Shown: positions 1-9,313, counted from the stretch's first letter. The stretch: 64,000 nt of DNA from an uncultured Acidimicrobiales bacterium (GCA_937922785.1 CALAJQ010000005.1:1-64000), one strand, 5' to 3'. Program-made: numbers and translations. Notes: a model not told the origin generated them from the letters alone.

Positions 1-1
1 C

Positions 2-145
2 ATCGAAGTGCCGGCCCAGTTGAGTCGCCTGGTAGCGCTTGGCTGCACCCTCGGCCAGGGTTACTACTTCGCCCGACCTGCTCCAGCGGACGAAATTGAG
101 ACAGCGCTAGTGCGAGAGTTCCAAGGCGAGACCTTCGCCACTTAG
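2..145 (+). CDS. C-terminal end of an EAL-domain protein (partial)
   Basis: This open frame enters from the left edge and stops at TAG 143-145, giving 47 residues. The segment LGCTLGQGYYFARP matches the conserved C-terminal end of EAL cyclic-di-GMP phosphodiesterase domains, where LGC..GQGY.F..P follows the last beta strand. Only this tail is present, so catalytic status and any partner domains (GGDEF, PAS) cannot be judged. It converges on tRNA-Leu, with a repeat element between them. A second, complete EAL protein lies at 35161-37470, so c-di-GMP signalling seems genuine in this organism. Confidence 0.75.
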   Translation: MEVPAQLSRLVALGCTLGQGYYFARPAPADEIETALVREFQGETFAT

Positions 146-157
146 GCCCAAGCTCTA

Positions 158-238
158 GTTCTGGCGGTGTAGCCAGCCAAACGCTCCCGTTCTGGCGGTG
201 TAGCCAGCCAAACCCGGCGGTTTCCCAGGTCAGTTCGG
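158..238. repeat. Dispersed intergenic repeat, copy A
   Basis: Two tandem units begin with GTTCTGGCGGTGTAGCCAG (158 and 189), and a tail ending CAGGTCAGTTCGG follows. Each unit can fold, because CTGGC pairs with GCCAG around GGTGTA. Copies recur at 40219-40296 and 55264-55401. This copy sits between the 3' ends of the convergent EAL gene and tRNA-Leu. Confidence 0.85.
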
Positions 239-250
239 TGATTTTTTGAG

Positions 251-334
<84 letters not shown>

Positions 335-415
335 GAGTGGTGGCCCGAAGGGTATCCGGCAACGACTGGGCTTGCAGGCAATAAGAGGTGCCGTCACAGC
401 TAAACCGTGTCGGAC

Positions 416-421
416 TAGCCT
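416..421 (+). promoter_or_regulatory. Putative -10 box (TAGCCT) of fhaA
   Basis: TAGCCT ends 6 nt before the GTG start of fhaA, so transcription would begin at or next to the start codon. No Shine-Dalgarno sequence is present. It belongs to a TANNNT pattern repeated through the window. Inference from spacing only. Confidence 0.4.
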
Positions 422-427
422 CATACA

Positions 428-1090
428 GTGACTTTGCGCAGTTTCGAGAATCGTTTGGAAAGGCTGGTAGAAGGTTTCTTCGCACGAACCTTTAAGGCTG
501 GTCTCCAGCCGGTTGAACTTGGACGCCGCGCCATCAGGGAGATGAGAGCGGGCCGAACCCTGGATGTGCGGGGGCAATCGGTAGTTCCCAATCACTACCT
601 GGTCAGGCTGGCCGCCGAGGACTATCAGCGCTTTGAGCCTGTGCAAGAAGGCCTGCGCCGAGAACTTCAGTCAGCAATTAGAGAAAGCGCCCAGGAAGAC
701 CGCTTCGGCTTCTTAGGAAGGGTTGTCGTGGACTTTGAAACCCACGAACACATTGGCCTAGGAACCAGCGAAATAGTGGCAGCCTTCGACGAAACAGTTG
801 GCGCCGAAATTGCGCTTGCGGTACTCGAATTGCCTGATGGCAGCGAGTTTCCACTGACATCCTCAGTGGCGAAACTTGGCCGACACCCTGACTCCAGCAT
901 TGTTTTGTCAGACCCCAACGCCAGCCGCCACCATGCGGAAATCCAGCCCGACGGTGACGGATTCACCCTGGTCGACCTCGGATCCACAAACGGATCACGA
1001 GTTAACGGTGAAGCCGTATCCCGCTATCAATTGGCCGACAGAGATGAAATCAGCGTTGGTGCTATCAACCTCATCTTTCGAGTGGCTTAA
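428..1090 (+). CDS. fhaA: FHA-domain protein FhaA (DUF3662 + FHA)
   Basis: This 220-residue protein has an N-terminal DUF3662 region (about 1-125, starting RSFENRLERLVEGFFARTF) and a C-terminal forkhead-associated domain (about 140-220). The FHA phosphothreonine-binding motifs GRHPDS, SRHHAEI and DLGSTNGS are all visible. Known FhaA proteins bind phosphorylated partners of PknB at the division site and regulate peptidoglycan synthesis. It is shorter than mycobacterial FhaA because it lacks the long Gly/Pro/Gln-rich linker. The GTG start at 428 has a -10-like box directly upstream. It opens the operon fhaA-fhaB-pstP-rodA-pbpA-pknB, with a 20-nt gap to fhaB. Confidence 0.93.
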   Translation: MTLRSFENRLERLVEGFFARTFKAGLQPVELGRRAIREMRAGRTLDVRGQSVVPNHYLVRLAAEDYQRFEPVQEGLRRELQSAIRESAQEDRFGFLGRVVVDFETHEHIGLGTSEIVAAFDETVGAEIALAVLELPDGSEFPLTSSVAKLGRHPDSSIVLSDPNASRHHAEIQPDGDGFTLVDLGSTNGSRVNGEAVSRYQLADRDEISVGAINLIFRVA

Positions 1091-1110
1091 GCGAACTACG
1101 CTCCATCACA

Positions 1111-1563
1111 ATGTCCGAGGCCCTGCTTACCGTTCTCAAATGGTGTCTGCTTGCATTGCTGTACCTCTTCTTCTTTCGGGTGCTTCAAGCCACGTGGTTT
1201 GGCTCGGGGGCGTTGGCCAAACAAAAGGTCGGAGCCCAAGGCCGATCACAAGCGCTCACCTCAAGAGTGCGCAAAACGAAAAGACGGCTAGTGGTGCTTG
1301 AGCCACCAGTGTTGGCTGGGCAGAGCTATCAGCTCAACACCGAGTTGACGATGGGCCGCGCCGCCGGTTGTCAGATAACACTGGATGACACCTACATCTC
1401 CCAGCTCCACGCCCGGGTTCGCAACGGTGAGACCGGCGTAATCGTGGAAGATCTGGGCTCAACAAATGGCACCTACTTGAACCGAAAACGAGTGATGGCA
1501 CCCTCGGTTGTTAGCCCTGGCGACAAAATCCAGCTCGGGTCTACTGTTTTGGAACTGCGATGA
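1111..1563 (+). CDS. fhaB: Membrane-anchored FHA protein FhaB/FipA
   Basis: The 150-residue product has one N-terminal membrane segment (about residues 8-24, WCLLALLYLFFFRVL), a short basic linker and a C-terminal FHA domain (about 60-150) with GRAAGC, SQLHARV and DLGSTNGT. In actinobacteria this protein is a PknB substrate that links kinase signalling to FtsZ and the septal machinery. It lies between fhaA and pstP in the conserved order. Its stop codon is inside a 17-bp triplicated repeat that also carries the pstP start. Confidence 0.92.
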   Translation: MSEALLTVLKWCLLALLYLFFFRVLQATWFGSGALAKQKVGAQGRSQALTSRVRKTKRRLVVLEPPVLAGQSYQLNTELTMGRAAGCQITLDDTYISQLHARVRNGETGVIVEDLGSTNGTYLNRKRVMAPSVVSPGDKIQLGSTVLELR

Positions 1564-1599
1564 GGTTGGAACTGCGATGAGGTTGGAGCTGCCATGAGA
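1549..1599 (+). repeat. Three 17-bp tandem units across the fhaB-pstP junction
   Basis: The unit TTGGAACTGCGATGAGG occurs exactly at 1549-1565 and 1566-1582. A third copy with three changes, TTGGAGCTGCCATGAGA, is at 1583-1599. Each unit carries an ATG (1560, 1577, 1594) in a different frame; only the last is the pstP start. The fhaB TGA is in the first unit. Confidence 0.9.
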
Positions 1600-2799
1600 C
1601 TCACCGTTCGATGTGCCGCCGCCAGCCACGTAGGCATGATTCGCGACACCAACCAGGACCGTTCCATCATCGTTGGCGACCTTGTTGCTGTTGCTGACGG
1701 CATGGGCGGCCACGTCGGTGGTGAAATGGCCGCAGAGCTCGCGGTGGCACAAATCGCTAAGGCGGCTGAAATGGCCGAGCCTGATGGAAAAGTCACCGCT
1801 GACACCCTGTTTGAGTTGATCAAGGCGGCCAACATGTCGGTGGTTGAGAAGGCCGAAGCCCCGGAACTGAACGGGATGGGCACAACCCTGGTGGCGGCAA
1901 CTTTGGACTCCGAAGCCGGCAACGTGTTGCTCGCAAACGTTGGAGACTCTCGGGCGTACCTGTATTCGGTCGGGGCATTCCGGCAACTGACTCATGACCA
2001 CTCTTTGGTGAACGAGTTGGTCCGCGAGGGCCGCATCACCGAAGAGGAGTCCAGGACCCACCCCCAGCGCAACATTCTTACCCGAGCTCTGGGCATGAGC
2101 CCGGACCTCGCAATAGACCAATTCGAAATTCGAGTCTATGGCGGTGACAAGTTGCTGCTTTGCAGCGACGGCCTAACCAACGAAGTCGACGACCCAGCCA
2201 TCGCTGCCATTCTTGCCCGGTTTAGCGACCCGGCCGATGCCGCGGAAACCCTGGTCGAGAAGGCATTGGAAGGCGGCGGTCGAGACAACATCACCGTTGC
2301 CTTGATGTTTGTGGACGGTGGCGAGGGCGAACAGCTGCCGCTGCTGAATCTTGACGACATCGAGGGCTCGGATCCAGGGGAACCCACCGAGGCCCACGCT
2401 CCTGTATTTGTATCTGGTGACGATACGTCCGAAGGCCCGCCAATTGCTGAACCTGCCGAAATGGTCATCGAAAAGCCACCAGTACGGTCTCGAATCCGGT
2501 CAGCTCTTACCGCGCTTGCAGTTGTCGCCGTGTTGGCGTTTGCCTACTTCGTCACCGAGAGCTACGCCAAAGACGCTTGGTTCGCCGATGACGTCAACGG
2601 TGAGGTTGTGATTCTGCAAGGTCGTCCCGACGGGTTCCTTTGGGTTAATCCTGAAGAATCCGAAGCCACCGACATAGAGGTTGCTGAGTTGGACGGAGCC
2701 TCGCTTGAGCGGCTCAAGTCCCAGCCCGAATGGAACTCACTGGATGACGCACGGCAGTTCGTTTCGAATCTGACAACGGCAGACGAAACCGGCAGCTGA
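1594..2799 (+). CDS. pstP: PP2C-family Ser/Thr phosphatase PstP
   Basis: This 401-residue PPM/PP2C phosphatase would dephosphorylate PknB and its substrates. Catalytic-domain motifs (1-235) include DTNQDR, ADGMGGH, GDSRAYL, CSDGLTNEVDD and GGRDNITVAL, with the metal-binding Asp residues intact. A charged linker leads to one membrane segment near residues 300-318 (ALTALAVVAVLAFAYFV), so the catalytic domain is cytoplasmic and about 80 residues are outside. The ATG at 1594 is preceded by GGTTGGAG. RodA follows after one base. Confidence 0.95.
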   Translation: MRLTVRCAAASHVGMIRDTNQDRSIIVGDLVAVADGMGGHVGGEMAAELAVAQIAKAAEMAEPDGKVTADTLFELIKAANMSVVEKAEAPELNGMGTTLVAATLDSEAGNVLLANVGDSRAYLYSVGAFRQLTHDHSLVNELVREGRITEEESRTHPQRNILTRALGMSPDLAIDQFEIRVYGGDKLLLCSDGLTNEVDDPAIAAILARFSDPADAAETLVEKALEGGGRDNITVALMFVDGGEGEQLPLLNLDDIEGSDPGEPTEAHAPVFVSGDDTSEGPPIAEPAEMVIEKPPVRSRIRSALTALAVVAVLAFAYFVTESYAKDAWFADDVNGEVVILQGRPDGFLWVNPEESEATDIEVAELDGASLERLKSQPEWNSLDDARQFVSNLTTADETGS

Positions 2800-2800
2800 C

Positions 2801-4120
2801 ATGCGGGCTCGCACAGTAGAACTGGGCCTGCTGGTTCTGGCCTCGCTGATAACGGTTTCGGCCTACGGGCTGCTCAGTTTGGGCCGGGCTGATGTTCCTC
2901 AAGAGCGGGTAGTGCCTTTCCTGTTTGGTGTTCTCGGGCTAATTCTGCTGGGCCACCTGGTTGTACGAAAGCTGATCCCTGGCGCGGACCCGTTGCTATT
3001 GCCTTTGGCCGCTCTATTAAACGGCTTGGGTTATGTGATGATCAGCCGCCTTGACCCGCAACTGGCAAACAACCAAGCTGCGTGGAGCTTCATAGGCCTA
3101 GTCGCATTTGGCGGTGTGATCGTGGTGATCACCGACGTGCGGAAGCTCGAGCCCTATCGCTACACGTTGGCCTTAGTGGGTGTGATTATGCTGCTGCTGC
3201 CCCTTCTACCCGGGGTGGGCCGCAACATCAACGGCGCCAGAATCTGGCTGCGAATTGGGCGGTTCAGCATCCAACCCGGGGAGTTCGCAAAGGTCGTGTT
3301 GGCCATGTTCTTGGCGGGCTACTTGGTTGAAAAGCGCGAGTTGCTGGCCATTAGCACGCGCAGGATCGGGCGAATGAACGTGCCCGACATCAAGCATTTC
3401 GGACCACTGTTGGCAGCTTGGGGCATAGCCCTGCTGGTAATGGTGGCCCAACGAGATCTCGGCTCTTCGCTGTTGTTCTTCACACTATTTGTGGTGATGA
3501 TTTACGTGGCTACTTCTCGAACCGCCTACGTGCTGATCGGCAGCAGTCTCTTCACCGCTGGAGCCTTCTTGGCCCACTGGCGTTTTGCTCACGTGCAACG
3601 CCGCGTCGACGCGTGGCTGGGTGCCTTCGATGACCCGAAAGACACAGGCTTCCAAGTTGTGGAGGCCTCGTTTGCCTTGGCCGACGGCGGCATTACCGGC
3701 ACCGGTCTTGGTCTTGGAACGCCCTACAAAATTCCGTTCCCCGAGACTGACATGATCTTTGCCGCCATCGGCGAGGAACTGGGTCTACTGGGTGCAACCG
3801 CACTGTTGGCAACCTATTTGCTGTTTTGTGCTGCCGGATTCCGGGTCGCAACTAAGGCGGCCTCAGTCTTTGAGAAGTTGCTGGCCACAGGGCTGACGGC
3901 ACTCATTGGTTTCCAGGCGTTTGTGATCGTCGGCGGAGTGCTAAGAGTCCTGCCGCTTACCGGGGTGACGCTGCCCTTTGTTTCCTACGGCGGGTCGTCA
4001 CTGCTTAGCAACTACATCATCCTTGCGATTCTCATGCGCATCTCCCACCGATCAACCCAAACCACGACCAGAGCAACTGCGACCGCTCAACGACAGTCAG
4101 TATCGGCAGGTGGTCAGTGA
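2801..4120 (+). CDS. rodA: SEDS-family peptidoglycan polymerase RodA/FtsW
   Basis: The 439-residue protein has about ten hydrophobic membrane segments. The SEDS signatures GARIWLRIGRFSIQPGEFAK and FPETDMIFAAIGEELGLLG are present. The family polymerises glycan strands from lipid II together with a class B penicillin-binding protein. That partner, pbpA, overlaps its 3' end by 4 nt, which argues for translational coupling. RodA rather than FtsW is chosen from locus context, since FtsW normally sits in the mur/dcw cluster. Confidence 0.93.
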   Translation: MRARTVELGLLVLASLITVSAYGLLSLGRADVPQERVVPFLFGVLGLILLGHLVVRKLIPGADPLLLPLAALLNGLGYVMISRLDPQLANNQAAWSFIGLVAFGGVIVVITDVRKLEPYRYTLALVGVIMLLLPLLPGVGRNINGARIWLRIGRFSIQPGEFAKVVLAMFLAGYLVEKRELLAISTRRIGRMNVPDIKHFGPLLAAWGIALLVMVAQRDLGSSLLFFTLFVVMIYVATSRTAYVLIGSSLFTAGAFLAHWRFAHVQRRVDAWLGAFDDPKDTGFQVVEASFALADGGITGTGLGLGTPYKIPFPETDMIFAAIGEELGLLGATALLATYLLFCAAGFRVATKAASVFEKLLATGLTALIGFQAFVIVGGVLRVLPLTGVTLPFVSYGGSSLLSNYIILAILMRISHRSTQTTTRATATAQRQSVSAGGQ

Positions 4121-5625
4121 TGAACTCGTCGATCCAAAACGTCGTAAAGGTCCTGCTGGCATGTTTTGTGCTGCTGTTTGTGCAACTCAACCGAATTCAA
4201 GTGATCGACGCCGAGGACTTGAAGCAGCACCCGGCCAACACCCGTACGGTTCAACGAGACTTCAACCGTGCCCGGGGCCCGATTGTTACCAGCGACGGCG
4301 TCGTGGTGGCCCGCTCGGTCGATACTGAGGGTCGCTTCGAACGATTGCGGGAGTATCCCGAGGGAGATCTTTACGCCCACTCTGCTGGGTACCTGACGTT
4401 TAACCTTGGGGCTCAGGGAGTGGAACGGACCTTCGGTGAGGATTTGGTAGCTCGCACCTCAACGTTGCAACTTGGCGGTCTAACTGGGTTGTTCGGCGAA
4501 GCTGACCCAACCGGTGAAGTTGTGTTGACGCTGCGCGATGACATGCAGCGGCTTTCGAAAGAGCTGCTAGGCGACAAACGCGGATCAGTTGTGGCTCTGG
4601 ACCCTCGTAGCGGCGAAATATTGTCGCTTTGGTCCTATCCGAGCTTTGACCCCAACTTGCTTTCGTCCCACGACACCGTTGCGGTGAACGATGCATGGAT
4701 TGCGCTGGGCGACGAGCCCGGAAAACCGCTGCTGGCCAAGACCCATCGAGAGATCTACTTCCCCGGTTCAACCTTCAAAGTGATAACGGCTGCGGCCGCG
4801 CTGGAGGACGGGATTGCAACCAACGCTCAGCCCGTCTTTGAACCAACCGACACCTACACCCCGCCTCTGACAACCAAGGCAATCACAAACTTTGGCGACA
4901 AGTCATGTGGCGGCAACTTGATGGACTGGATTGTGCAGTCCTGCAACTCCAGCTTTGCCAAACTGGGCGCCGAGCGGGTCGGACCGACGCGTCTGGTCAG
5001 TACTGCTCAGGCCTTCGGGTTTAACTCGGTGCCTCCGGTCAATCTGCCCGGTGTTGAACCCAGTCGTTTCCCGTCCGACTTTGGCGACCAATTGCAGCAG
5101 CCCTCCGATGACATCCCGGTAGGGGTGTTCGAAGACTCCGCCAAGCTGGCCCAAGCTGCGATCGGGCAGAACGACGTTTCGGCAACTCCGCTGCAGATGG
5201 CTTTGGTGGCAGCAGCCGTTGCCAACGACGGTGTGATCATGTCACCCCGGATTGTTTCTGAGATAAGAAACGTAAAAGGTGAGACTGTCACAACTTTTGA
5301 ACCCGAGCCGTGGCGAGCTGCGGTCCGGCCGTCATCAGCGGTCATATTGCGAGAGGCAATGGTGGCAGTGGTGGAAGACGAGCGAGGCACCGGCCGCACA
5401 ATGGCGGTTGAAGGCGTGTCTGTTGGGGCCAAAACCGGCACTGCCGAGGTGGGTCGTGAAGACCTCACTCACGCCTGGGTAATCGTGTTTGCGGGTCTTC
5501 CGAACGAGGTGCCCGAGTTGGCAATTGCGGTGCTGGTAGAAGCCGATCCGGCCATTCCAAACCAAACTGGCGGCCGGGTGGCGGGTCCTATTGCTCAGGC
5601 CTTATTGGCCGAGTATTTCTCCTGA
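4117..5625 (+). CDS. pbpA: Class B penicillin-binding protein PbpA
   Basis: This 502-residue transpeptidase has an N-terminal membrane anchor (about 8-25), a dimerisation region and a transpeptidase domain. The active-site motifs are STFK (nucleophilic Ser with Lys), SCN within QSCNSSFAKLG, and KTGTAEV near the C terminus. It crosslinks peptidoglycan and works with the SEDS polymerase encoded upstream. Either GTG 4117 or ATG 4120 could start it; both overlap the rodA stop. The pknB gene follows after 51 nt. Confidence 0.94.
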   Translation: MMNSSIQNVVKVLLACFVLLFVQLNRIQVIDAEDLKQHPANTRTVQRDFNRARGPIVTSDGVVVARSVDTEGRFERLREYPEGDLYAHSAGYLTFNLGAQGVERTFGEDLVARTSTLQLGGLTGLFGEADPTGEVVLTLRDDMQRLSKELLGDKRGSVVALDPRSGEILSLWSYPSFDPNLLSSHDTVAVNDAWIALGDEPGKPLLAKTHREIYFPGSTFKVITAAAALEDGIATNAQPVFEPTDTYTPPLTTKAITNFGDKSCGGNLMDWIVQSCNSSFAKLGAERVGPTRLVSTAQAFGFNSVPPVNLPGVEPSRFPSDFGDQLQQPSDDIPVGVFEDSAKLAQAAIGQNDVSATPLQMALVAAAVANDGVIMSPRIVSEIRNVKGETVTTFEPEPWRAAVRPSSAVILREAMVAVVEDERGTGRTMAVEGVSVGAKTGTAEVGREDLTHAWVIVFAGLPNEVPELAIAVLVEADPAIPNQTGGRVAGPIAQALLAEYFS

Positions 5626-5661
5626 GGGCCCGTCGCGACCAAAAACGGCGTCAAAAATCAC

Positions 5662-5667
5662 TAGTCT
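5662..5667 (+). promoter_or_regulatory. Putative -10 box (TAGTCT) of pknB
   Basis: TAGTCT ends 9 nt before the pknB GTG, in the 51-nt gap after pbpA. It suggests pknB has its own promoter besides readthrough from the operon. Inference from position and consensus only. Confidence 0.3.
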
Positions 5668-5676
5668 GTTCGGGTT

Positions 5677-7758
5677 GTGACTTCCACTGCTCCAGAAAGA
5701 CCGGTTCTCAACGGTCGCTATGAATTACACAGCCGGATCGCCCGCGGTGGCATGGCTGATGTTTTCTTGGCGCACGATCAGCTGCTGGACCGCCCGGTCG
5801 CAGTGAAGGTCCTCTTCCCCCAGTTCGCAGCAGAGCCGCAGTTTGTCGAGCGCTTTCGCCGCGAGGCTCAAGCGGCCGCAAACCTCAACCACCCGTCGAT
5901 TGTGGCCGTGTTCGATTGGGGCGAACACGACAACACTTACTTCATCGTCATGGAGTACGTGGAGGGTCGTAGCCTCGCCGAGGTGTTGCGAGCAGAAGGA
6001 ACCCTTCACCCTGATCGCGCTTCAGAAATCGCAACTGACGTAGCAGCAGCTCTTGGTTTTGCTCATCGCAACGGCACCGTCCACCGAGACGTGAAACCCG
6101 GCAACATCTTGATTACTCCATCGGGTCAGGTGAAGGTCACCGACTTTGGCATCGCCCGGGCGTTTGGCGGAGGGGACGAACTAACTCAAAGCGGCTCAGT
6201 TATGGGCACTGCGTCTTACTTCAGCCCTGAACAAGCTCAGGGCAAGCCCGTTGACCCTCGCAGCGATTTGTACAGCCTTGGCGTTGTGCTGTTCGAGATG
6301 GTCTGCGGTCAACCACCCTTTGTTGGCGATTCCCCGGTTCAAATTGCGTTCATGCACGTTCAGAACGAGCCACCAACCCCAACCAGTGTTAACCCCGCGG
6401 TCCCGGCTGACCTTGAGGGTGTCATCGCTCGTCTGCTGGCCAAGAACCCAGCCTCTCGCTACGCGTCGGCGGAAGATGTCCGAGGGGACTTACGTCGCTT
6501 CCGTGAGGGGCAGCCGCTACTTGGCATCTCAAGCGCACCGGTTATTACCCCCGGCACGACCAACCCAGCTGGCCCAGACACAGGCGGCACTCGAGCGGTC
6601 ATTGACTCAACCCGGGCAATCCCGGTCACCCAAGCCGTCGAAGACAGCCCAGCGGCGGTAGGCGAGTACTACGAGCCGCCTCGCCGCAATGGCCTGTTCT
6701 TGATCTCTCTGGGCGTCTTGCTTTTGGCCCTGGTCGGTCTAACCGTGTTCATTGCGCAGTTCCTCGACAACAGCGTGGACACGGGCGATCCCGCAACGGT
6801 GACCGTTCCTAACGTAATAAACATGACTCAGGCCGATGCTGAGGAAGCGCTAGAAGAGTTAGACCTTGAGTTCGACCTCAGCTTTGAAGAGAACGGTTCG
6901 GTAACCCCAGGGCTGGTCTTCGATCAGGTGCCCAAGGAAGGCGAAGTCATCGGTAAGGGCAACATCGTCCGCTTGACCGTTGCCACCGACGCCAAAACGG
7001 TTCTTCTTATTGACGTCACCAACTTCCCCGAAGATGAGGCCACACGGCGTCTCAACGCCATCAACCTCAGTGTCGACTACAAACGCGAAAGCTCAGACAC
7101 TGTTCCCGAGGGCACGGTCATCTCGATGCTGCCTACTCCTGGCCAGCAGGTTACCGAGGACACTTTGGTGATTCTGGTTATTTCGTTGGGTCCAGCCGAG
7201 GTTGACGTGCCTGATGTGAAAGGCAAGACCGTTCCCGAGGCAACCAACATTTTGGGCCAAGCGAAGCTTCCTAACCCACAAATCGTTCTTGAGGCTTCAA
7301 ACGAGGTCGAAAAGGGGCTGGTCATCCGGACTGATCCCGAAGCGGGGGTCGCCGTACCGGTTAGCCGCACGATTCTGTTGATTGTTTCCGACGGCCCGAT
7401 TACCGCCTTAGTTCCTCAAACTGTGGGCCTTGACGAACAATCAGCTCGAAACCTCATCATCAGTGAAGGCTTCGAGCCGCTTGTGCAGTTTGTCGACGTC
7501 GCCTTTGGTGACCCCAACGACGGTCGGGTCATTTCCCAGTCACCTGGTCCGAACGAAAAGCTGGAAACCGGCTCATCGGTGACCATTCAAGTTGGACGAG
7601 CACTTGCTCCACCTCCCACAGAACCTCCTCCGCCCGATGATGGTGGCGGAGATGGCGGCGGCGGAGATGGTGGTGGCGAAGGCGGAGACGCCGCGGGCGA
7701 TGGACTAATCGCCGGCTATCGAAGTGCTACTTCGAACAGCGGTCTAAGAAGTTTCTGA
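5677..7758 (+). CDS. pknB: Ser/Thr protein kinase PknB with four PASTA domains
   Basis: The 693-residue protein has a cytoplasmic kinase domain (about 10-270) with [32 protein letters not shown] and [11 protein letters not shown] membrane segment follows near 338-360. Four extracellular PASTA repeats start near residue 373, and a Pro- then Gly/Asp-rich tail closes the protein. PASTA domains bind muropeptides or lipid II; the kinase phosphorylates division and wall-synthesis proteins, including FHA proteins like those upstream. The pknA kinase usually found between pbpA and pknB is absent. The last 32 nt overlap trpG/pabA tail to tail. Confidence 0.96.
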   Translation: MTSTAPERPVLNGRYELHSRIARGGMADVFLAHDQLLDRPVAVKVLFPQFAAEPQFVERFRREAQAAANLNHPSIVAVFDWGEHDNTYFIVMEYVEGRSLAEVLRAEGTLHPDRASEIATDVAAALGFAHRNGTVHRDVKPGNILITPSGQVKVTDFGIARAFGGGDELTQSGSVMGTASYFSPEQAQGKPVDPRSDLYSLGVVLFEMVCGQPPFVGDSPVQIAFMHVQNEPPTPTSVNPAVPADLEGVIARLLAKNPASRYASAEDVRGDLRRFREGQPLLGISSAPVITPGTTNPAGPDTGGTRAVIDSTRAIPVTQAVEDSPAAVGEYYEPPRRNGLFLISLGVLLLALVGLTVFIAQFLDNSVDTGDPATVTVPNVINMTQADAEEALEELDLEFDLSFEENGSVTPGLVFDQVPKEGEVIGKGNIVRLTVATDAKTVLLIDVTNFPEDEATRRLNAINLSVDYKRESSDTVPEGTVISMLPTPGQQVTEDTLVILVISLGPAEVDVPDVKGKTVPEATNILGQAKLPNPQIVLEASNEVEKGLVIRTDPEAGVAVPVSRTILLIVSDGPITALVPQTVGLDEQSARNLIISEGFEPLVQFVDVAFGDPNDGRVISQSPGPNEKLETGSSVTIQVGRALAPPPTEPPPPDDGGGDGGGGDGGGEGGDAAGDGLIAGYRSATSNSGLRSF

Positions 7759-8311
7759 GGATCTGTTTGCCACCGGTAGTCAAAACCGACTCTGGATGGA
7801 ATTGAACACCCTCAACGTCTAGTTCGCGATGACGCAGCCCCATAACTAGGCCGGTGTCGGTTTCAGCTGTGATCTCAAAGACCTCGGTGTCTACTGAGTC
7901 ACGATCAACTAGTAGCGAGTGATAGCGGGTTGCCTCTAACGGGTTCGGTAGCCCGCTGAATACACCGGTGTCGCTGTGATTCATCAACGAGGTCTTTCCG
8001 TGCATCAACTCCGGCGCACGAACAACGTCGGCTCCGTACAGCTCGGCCAGGCATTGGTGGCCTAGGCAAACGCCAAATACCGGCACTTCCCCGGCGAAGG
8101 CGTCAATCGCGTCGCTAGAGATCCCGGCTTCGGATGGGTGTCCGGGCCCGGGGGAGATCAGAACGCCTGCTGGTTCCAGCGCCTTCAACTCCTCGATTGT
8201 TAGCTGGTCGTTGCGGATGACAACCGGATCAGCTCCCAGTTCGCCCAGATACTGCACCAAGATGTACACAAACGAGTCATAGTTGTCGATTACCAGGATC
8301 TTCGGGCTCAC
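7727..8311 (-). CDS. pabA: Glutamine amidotransferase of anthranilate/aminodeoxychorismate synthase
   Basis: The 194-residue class I glutamine amidotransferase has the catalytic Cys in VFGVCLGHQ and the His-Glu pair in VQFHPES. The N-terminal [16 protein letters not shown] is typical of TrpG/PabA. It releases ammonia from glutamine for a chorismate-using partner, making anthranilate (tryptophan) or aminodeoxychorismate (folate). The partner is not in the window, so trpG and pabA cannot be separated. A trpG-type gene opposed to pknB is also the mycobacterial arrangement. Confidence 0.92.
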   Translation of the reverse strand: MSPKILVIDNYDSFVYILVQYLGELGADPVVIRNDQLTIEELKALEPAGVLISPGPGHPSEAGISSDAIDAFAGEVPVFGVCLGHQCLAELYGADVVRAPELMHGKTSLMNHSDTGVFSGLPNPLEATRYHSLLVDRDSVDTEVFEITAETDTGLVMGLRHRELDVEGVQFHPESVLTTGGKQILRNFLDRCSK

Positions 8312-8359
8312 CAGCGAGATCGTAGCGCTGTCACCCGCCTTGGGCGCCGTGTTATGACC

Positions 8360-8365
8360 TACAGT
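8360..8365 (+). promoter_or_regulatory. Putative -10 box (TACAGT) of crgA
   Basis: TACAGT ends 7 nt before the crgA ATG, with no Shine-Dalgarno sequence between. This is consistent with a leaderless crgA transcript. Confidence 0.4.
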
Positions 8366-8372
8366 TATCTAC

Positions 8373-8666
8373 ATGGCTCGTCAGGACAAGAACAAAAGTC
8401 GCGTGACTCCCAAAGGGACCAAGTCAACGCTTTCGGCAGAGGTAGAGGCCGCAGGCGGTGCTGCGTCACGTATGAACCGAGAGCCAGAGAAGATTGCCGG
8501 ACCTTCCCCGGCGTGGGTTCCGGTCTTAATGGGCGTTGGTTTGGTTGGCGGAACACTGATGATTTTCCTCAACTACCTGCTTCCATTTATGGAGAACAAC
8601 TGGTACCTGATTGGTGGTCTAGGCATGGTGCTTGTGGGTATCATGGCCGCAACGCAGTATCGCTAA
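8373..8666 (+). CDS. crgA: Cell division protein CrgA
   Basis: This 97-residue protein has a basic, disordered N terminus (MARQDKNKSRVTPKG) and two closely spaced membrane segments (about 49-67 and 76-92), the layout of CrgA. In actinobacteria CrgA interacts with FtsZ and septal penicillin-binding proteins and helps localise the peptidoglycan machinery. It completes the pknB/rodA/pbpA neighbourhood. The downstream 8667-8884 stretch has no gene; one DnaA-box-like site is at 8800-8808. Confidence 0.92.
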   Translation: MARQDKNKSRVTPKGTKSTLSAEVEAAGGAASRMNREPEKIAGPSPAWVPVLMGVGLVGGTLMIFLNYLLPFMENNWYLIGGLGMVLVGIMAATQYR

Positions 8667-8799
8667 ATTGGCAACATCATTGGGGCTATATGTTCCGGAA
8701 AACCCTCTGTTGGAGCGGTAAAGGTCCCAATTTGGCCCTGATTGTGTGAAGTTTGCGAATATGACGAACGTGTTACACAGCACAGCCTTCTCCACAAAC

Positions 8800-8808
8800 T
8801 GTGGATAA
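8800..8808 (-). promoter_or_regulatory. Isolated DnaA-box-like site
   Basis: TGTGGATAA is the reverse complement of the consensus DnaA box TTATCCACA. It lies in the non-coding gap between crgA and the membrane protein. A single box is weak evidence for an origin. Others are at 10810, 24101, 39950 and 39968. Confidence 0.4.
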
Positions 8809-8884
8809 CTCCTGTGGGTATGTGCGTTTTAGTTGACAGTGACGCAAAACCGCTCCGTTTTTGGAACCGACGATTGAGTTCGGT

Positions 8885-9313
8885 CTACAGAACGTCTTCG
8901 AGGTTTGTGGTGAGTTCCATATCGTCGGTGCAGTGACGAGGTGCCTCAGGCACTTGATCATTGGCCAAAGTCATACGGATCTCAGAACCACAGTGTGAGC
9001 ATCGGTAGGTCAACTTCACCTTGCGCAGCTCGCCTGCCGGAGGTGCCTCAGGAATAGGTCGGGCAAAAGCTCCAAGCAGGTTGATTCCAACAGACAACAT
9101 CCCATACATCGCTGCGACCGCAATCAGTACCCGCCACCACGTGTATCCAAAGCCCAAAAGGACGACCACACCAACAACGGCTGCGATTCGAAGCCGCTTT
9201 TTGCGGACGGTCTGAATCTTCTCATCCCGAGCTGCAGCTCCAGACGCGACAACAGCGTCGTCTTCATCAATGAATTCGGGAAAGTCGGTTGTGGGCTCAA
9301 AGTCGTTGCTCAC
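8885..9313 (-). CDS. Membrane protein with C-terminal zinc-ribbon-like motif
   Basis: I do not recognise a named family. The 142-residue product (from GTG 9313) has an acidic N terminus, a basic stretch (TVRKKRLR), two adjacent hydrophobic segments (about 41-57 and 61-80) and a soluble tail with CSHCG followed some 25 residues later by RHCTDDME. The Cys/His spacing suggests a small metal-binding ribbon. The GTG start is chosen because TACTCT ends 6 nt upstream; a TTG 10 codons earlier lacks support. It is divergent from tpx. Confidence 0.7.
   Translation of the reverse strand: MSNDFEPTTDFPEFIDEDDAVVASGAAARDEKIQTVRKKRLRIAAVVGVVVLLGFGYTWWRVLIAVAAMYGMLSVGINLLGAFARPIPEAPPAGELRKVKLTYRCSHCGSEIRMTLANDQVPEAPRHCTDDMELTTNLEDVL

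Noticed and set aside
158-238. CRISPR array
   Set aside because: There are only two units at this locus with no regular spacers, and the same repeat recurs singly elsewhere; no cas gene is nearby.
7727-7758. Frameshift or assembly error at the pknB/pabA overlap
   Set aside because: Both proteins end with plausible C termini; a short tail-to-tail overlap is tolerable and the gene pair order is conserved.
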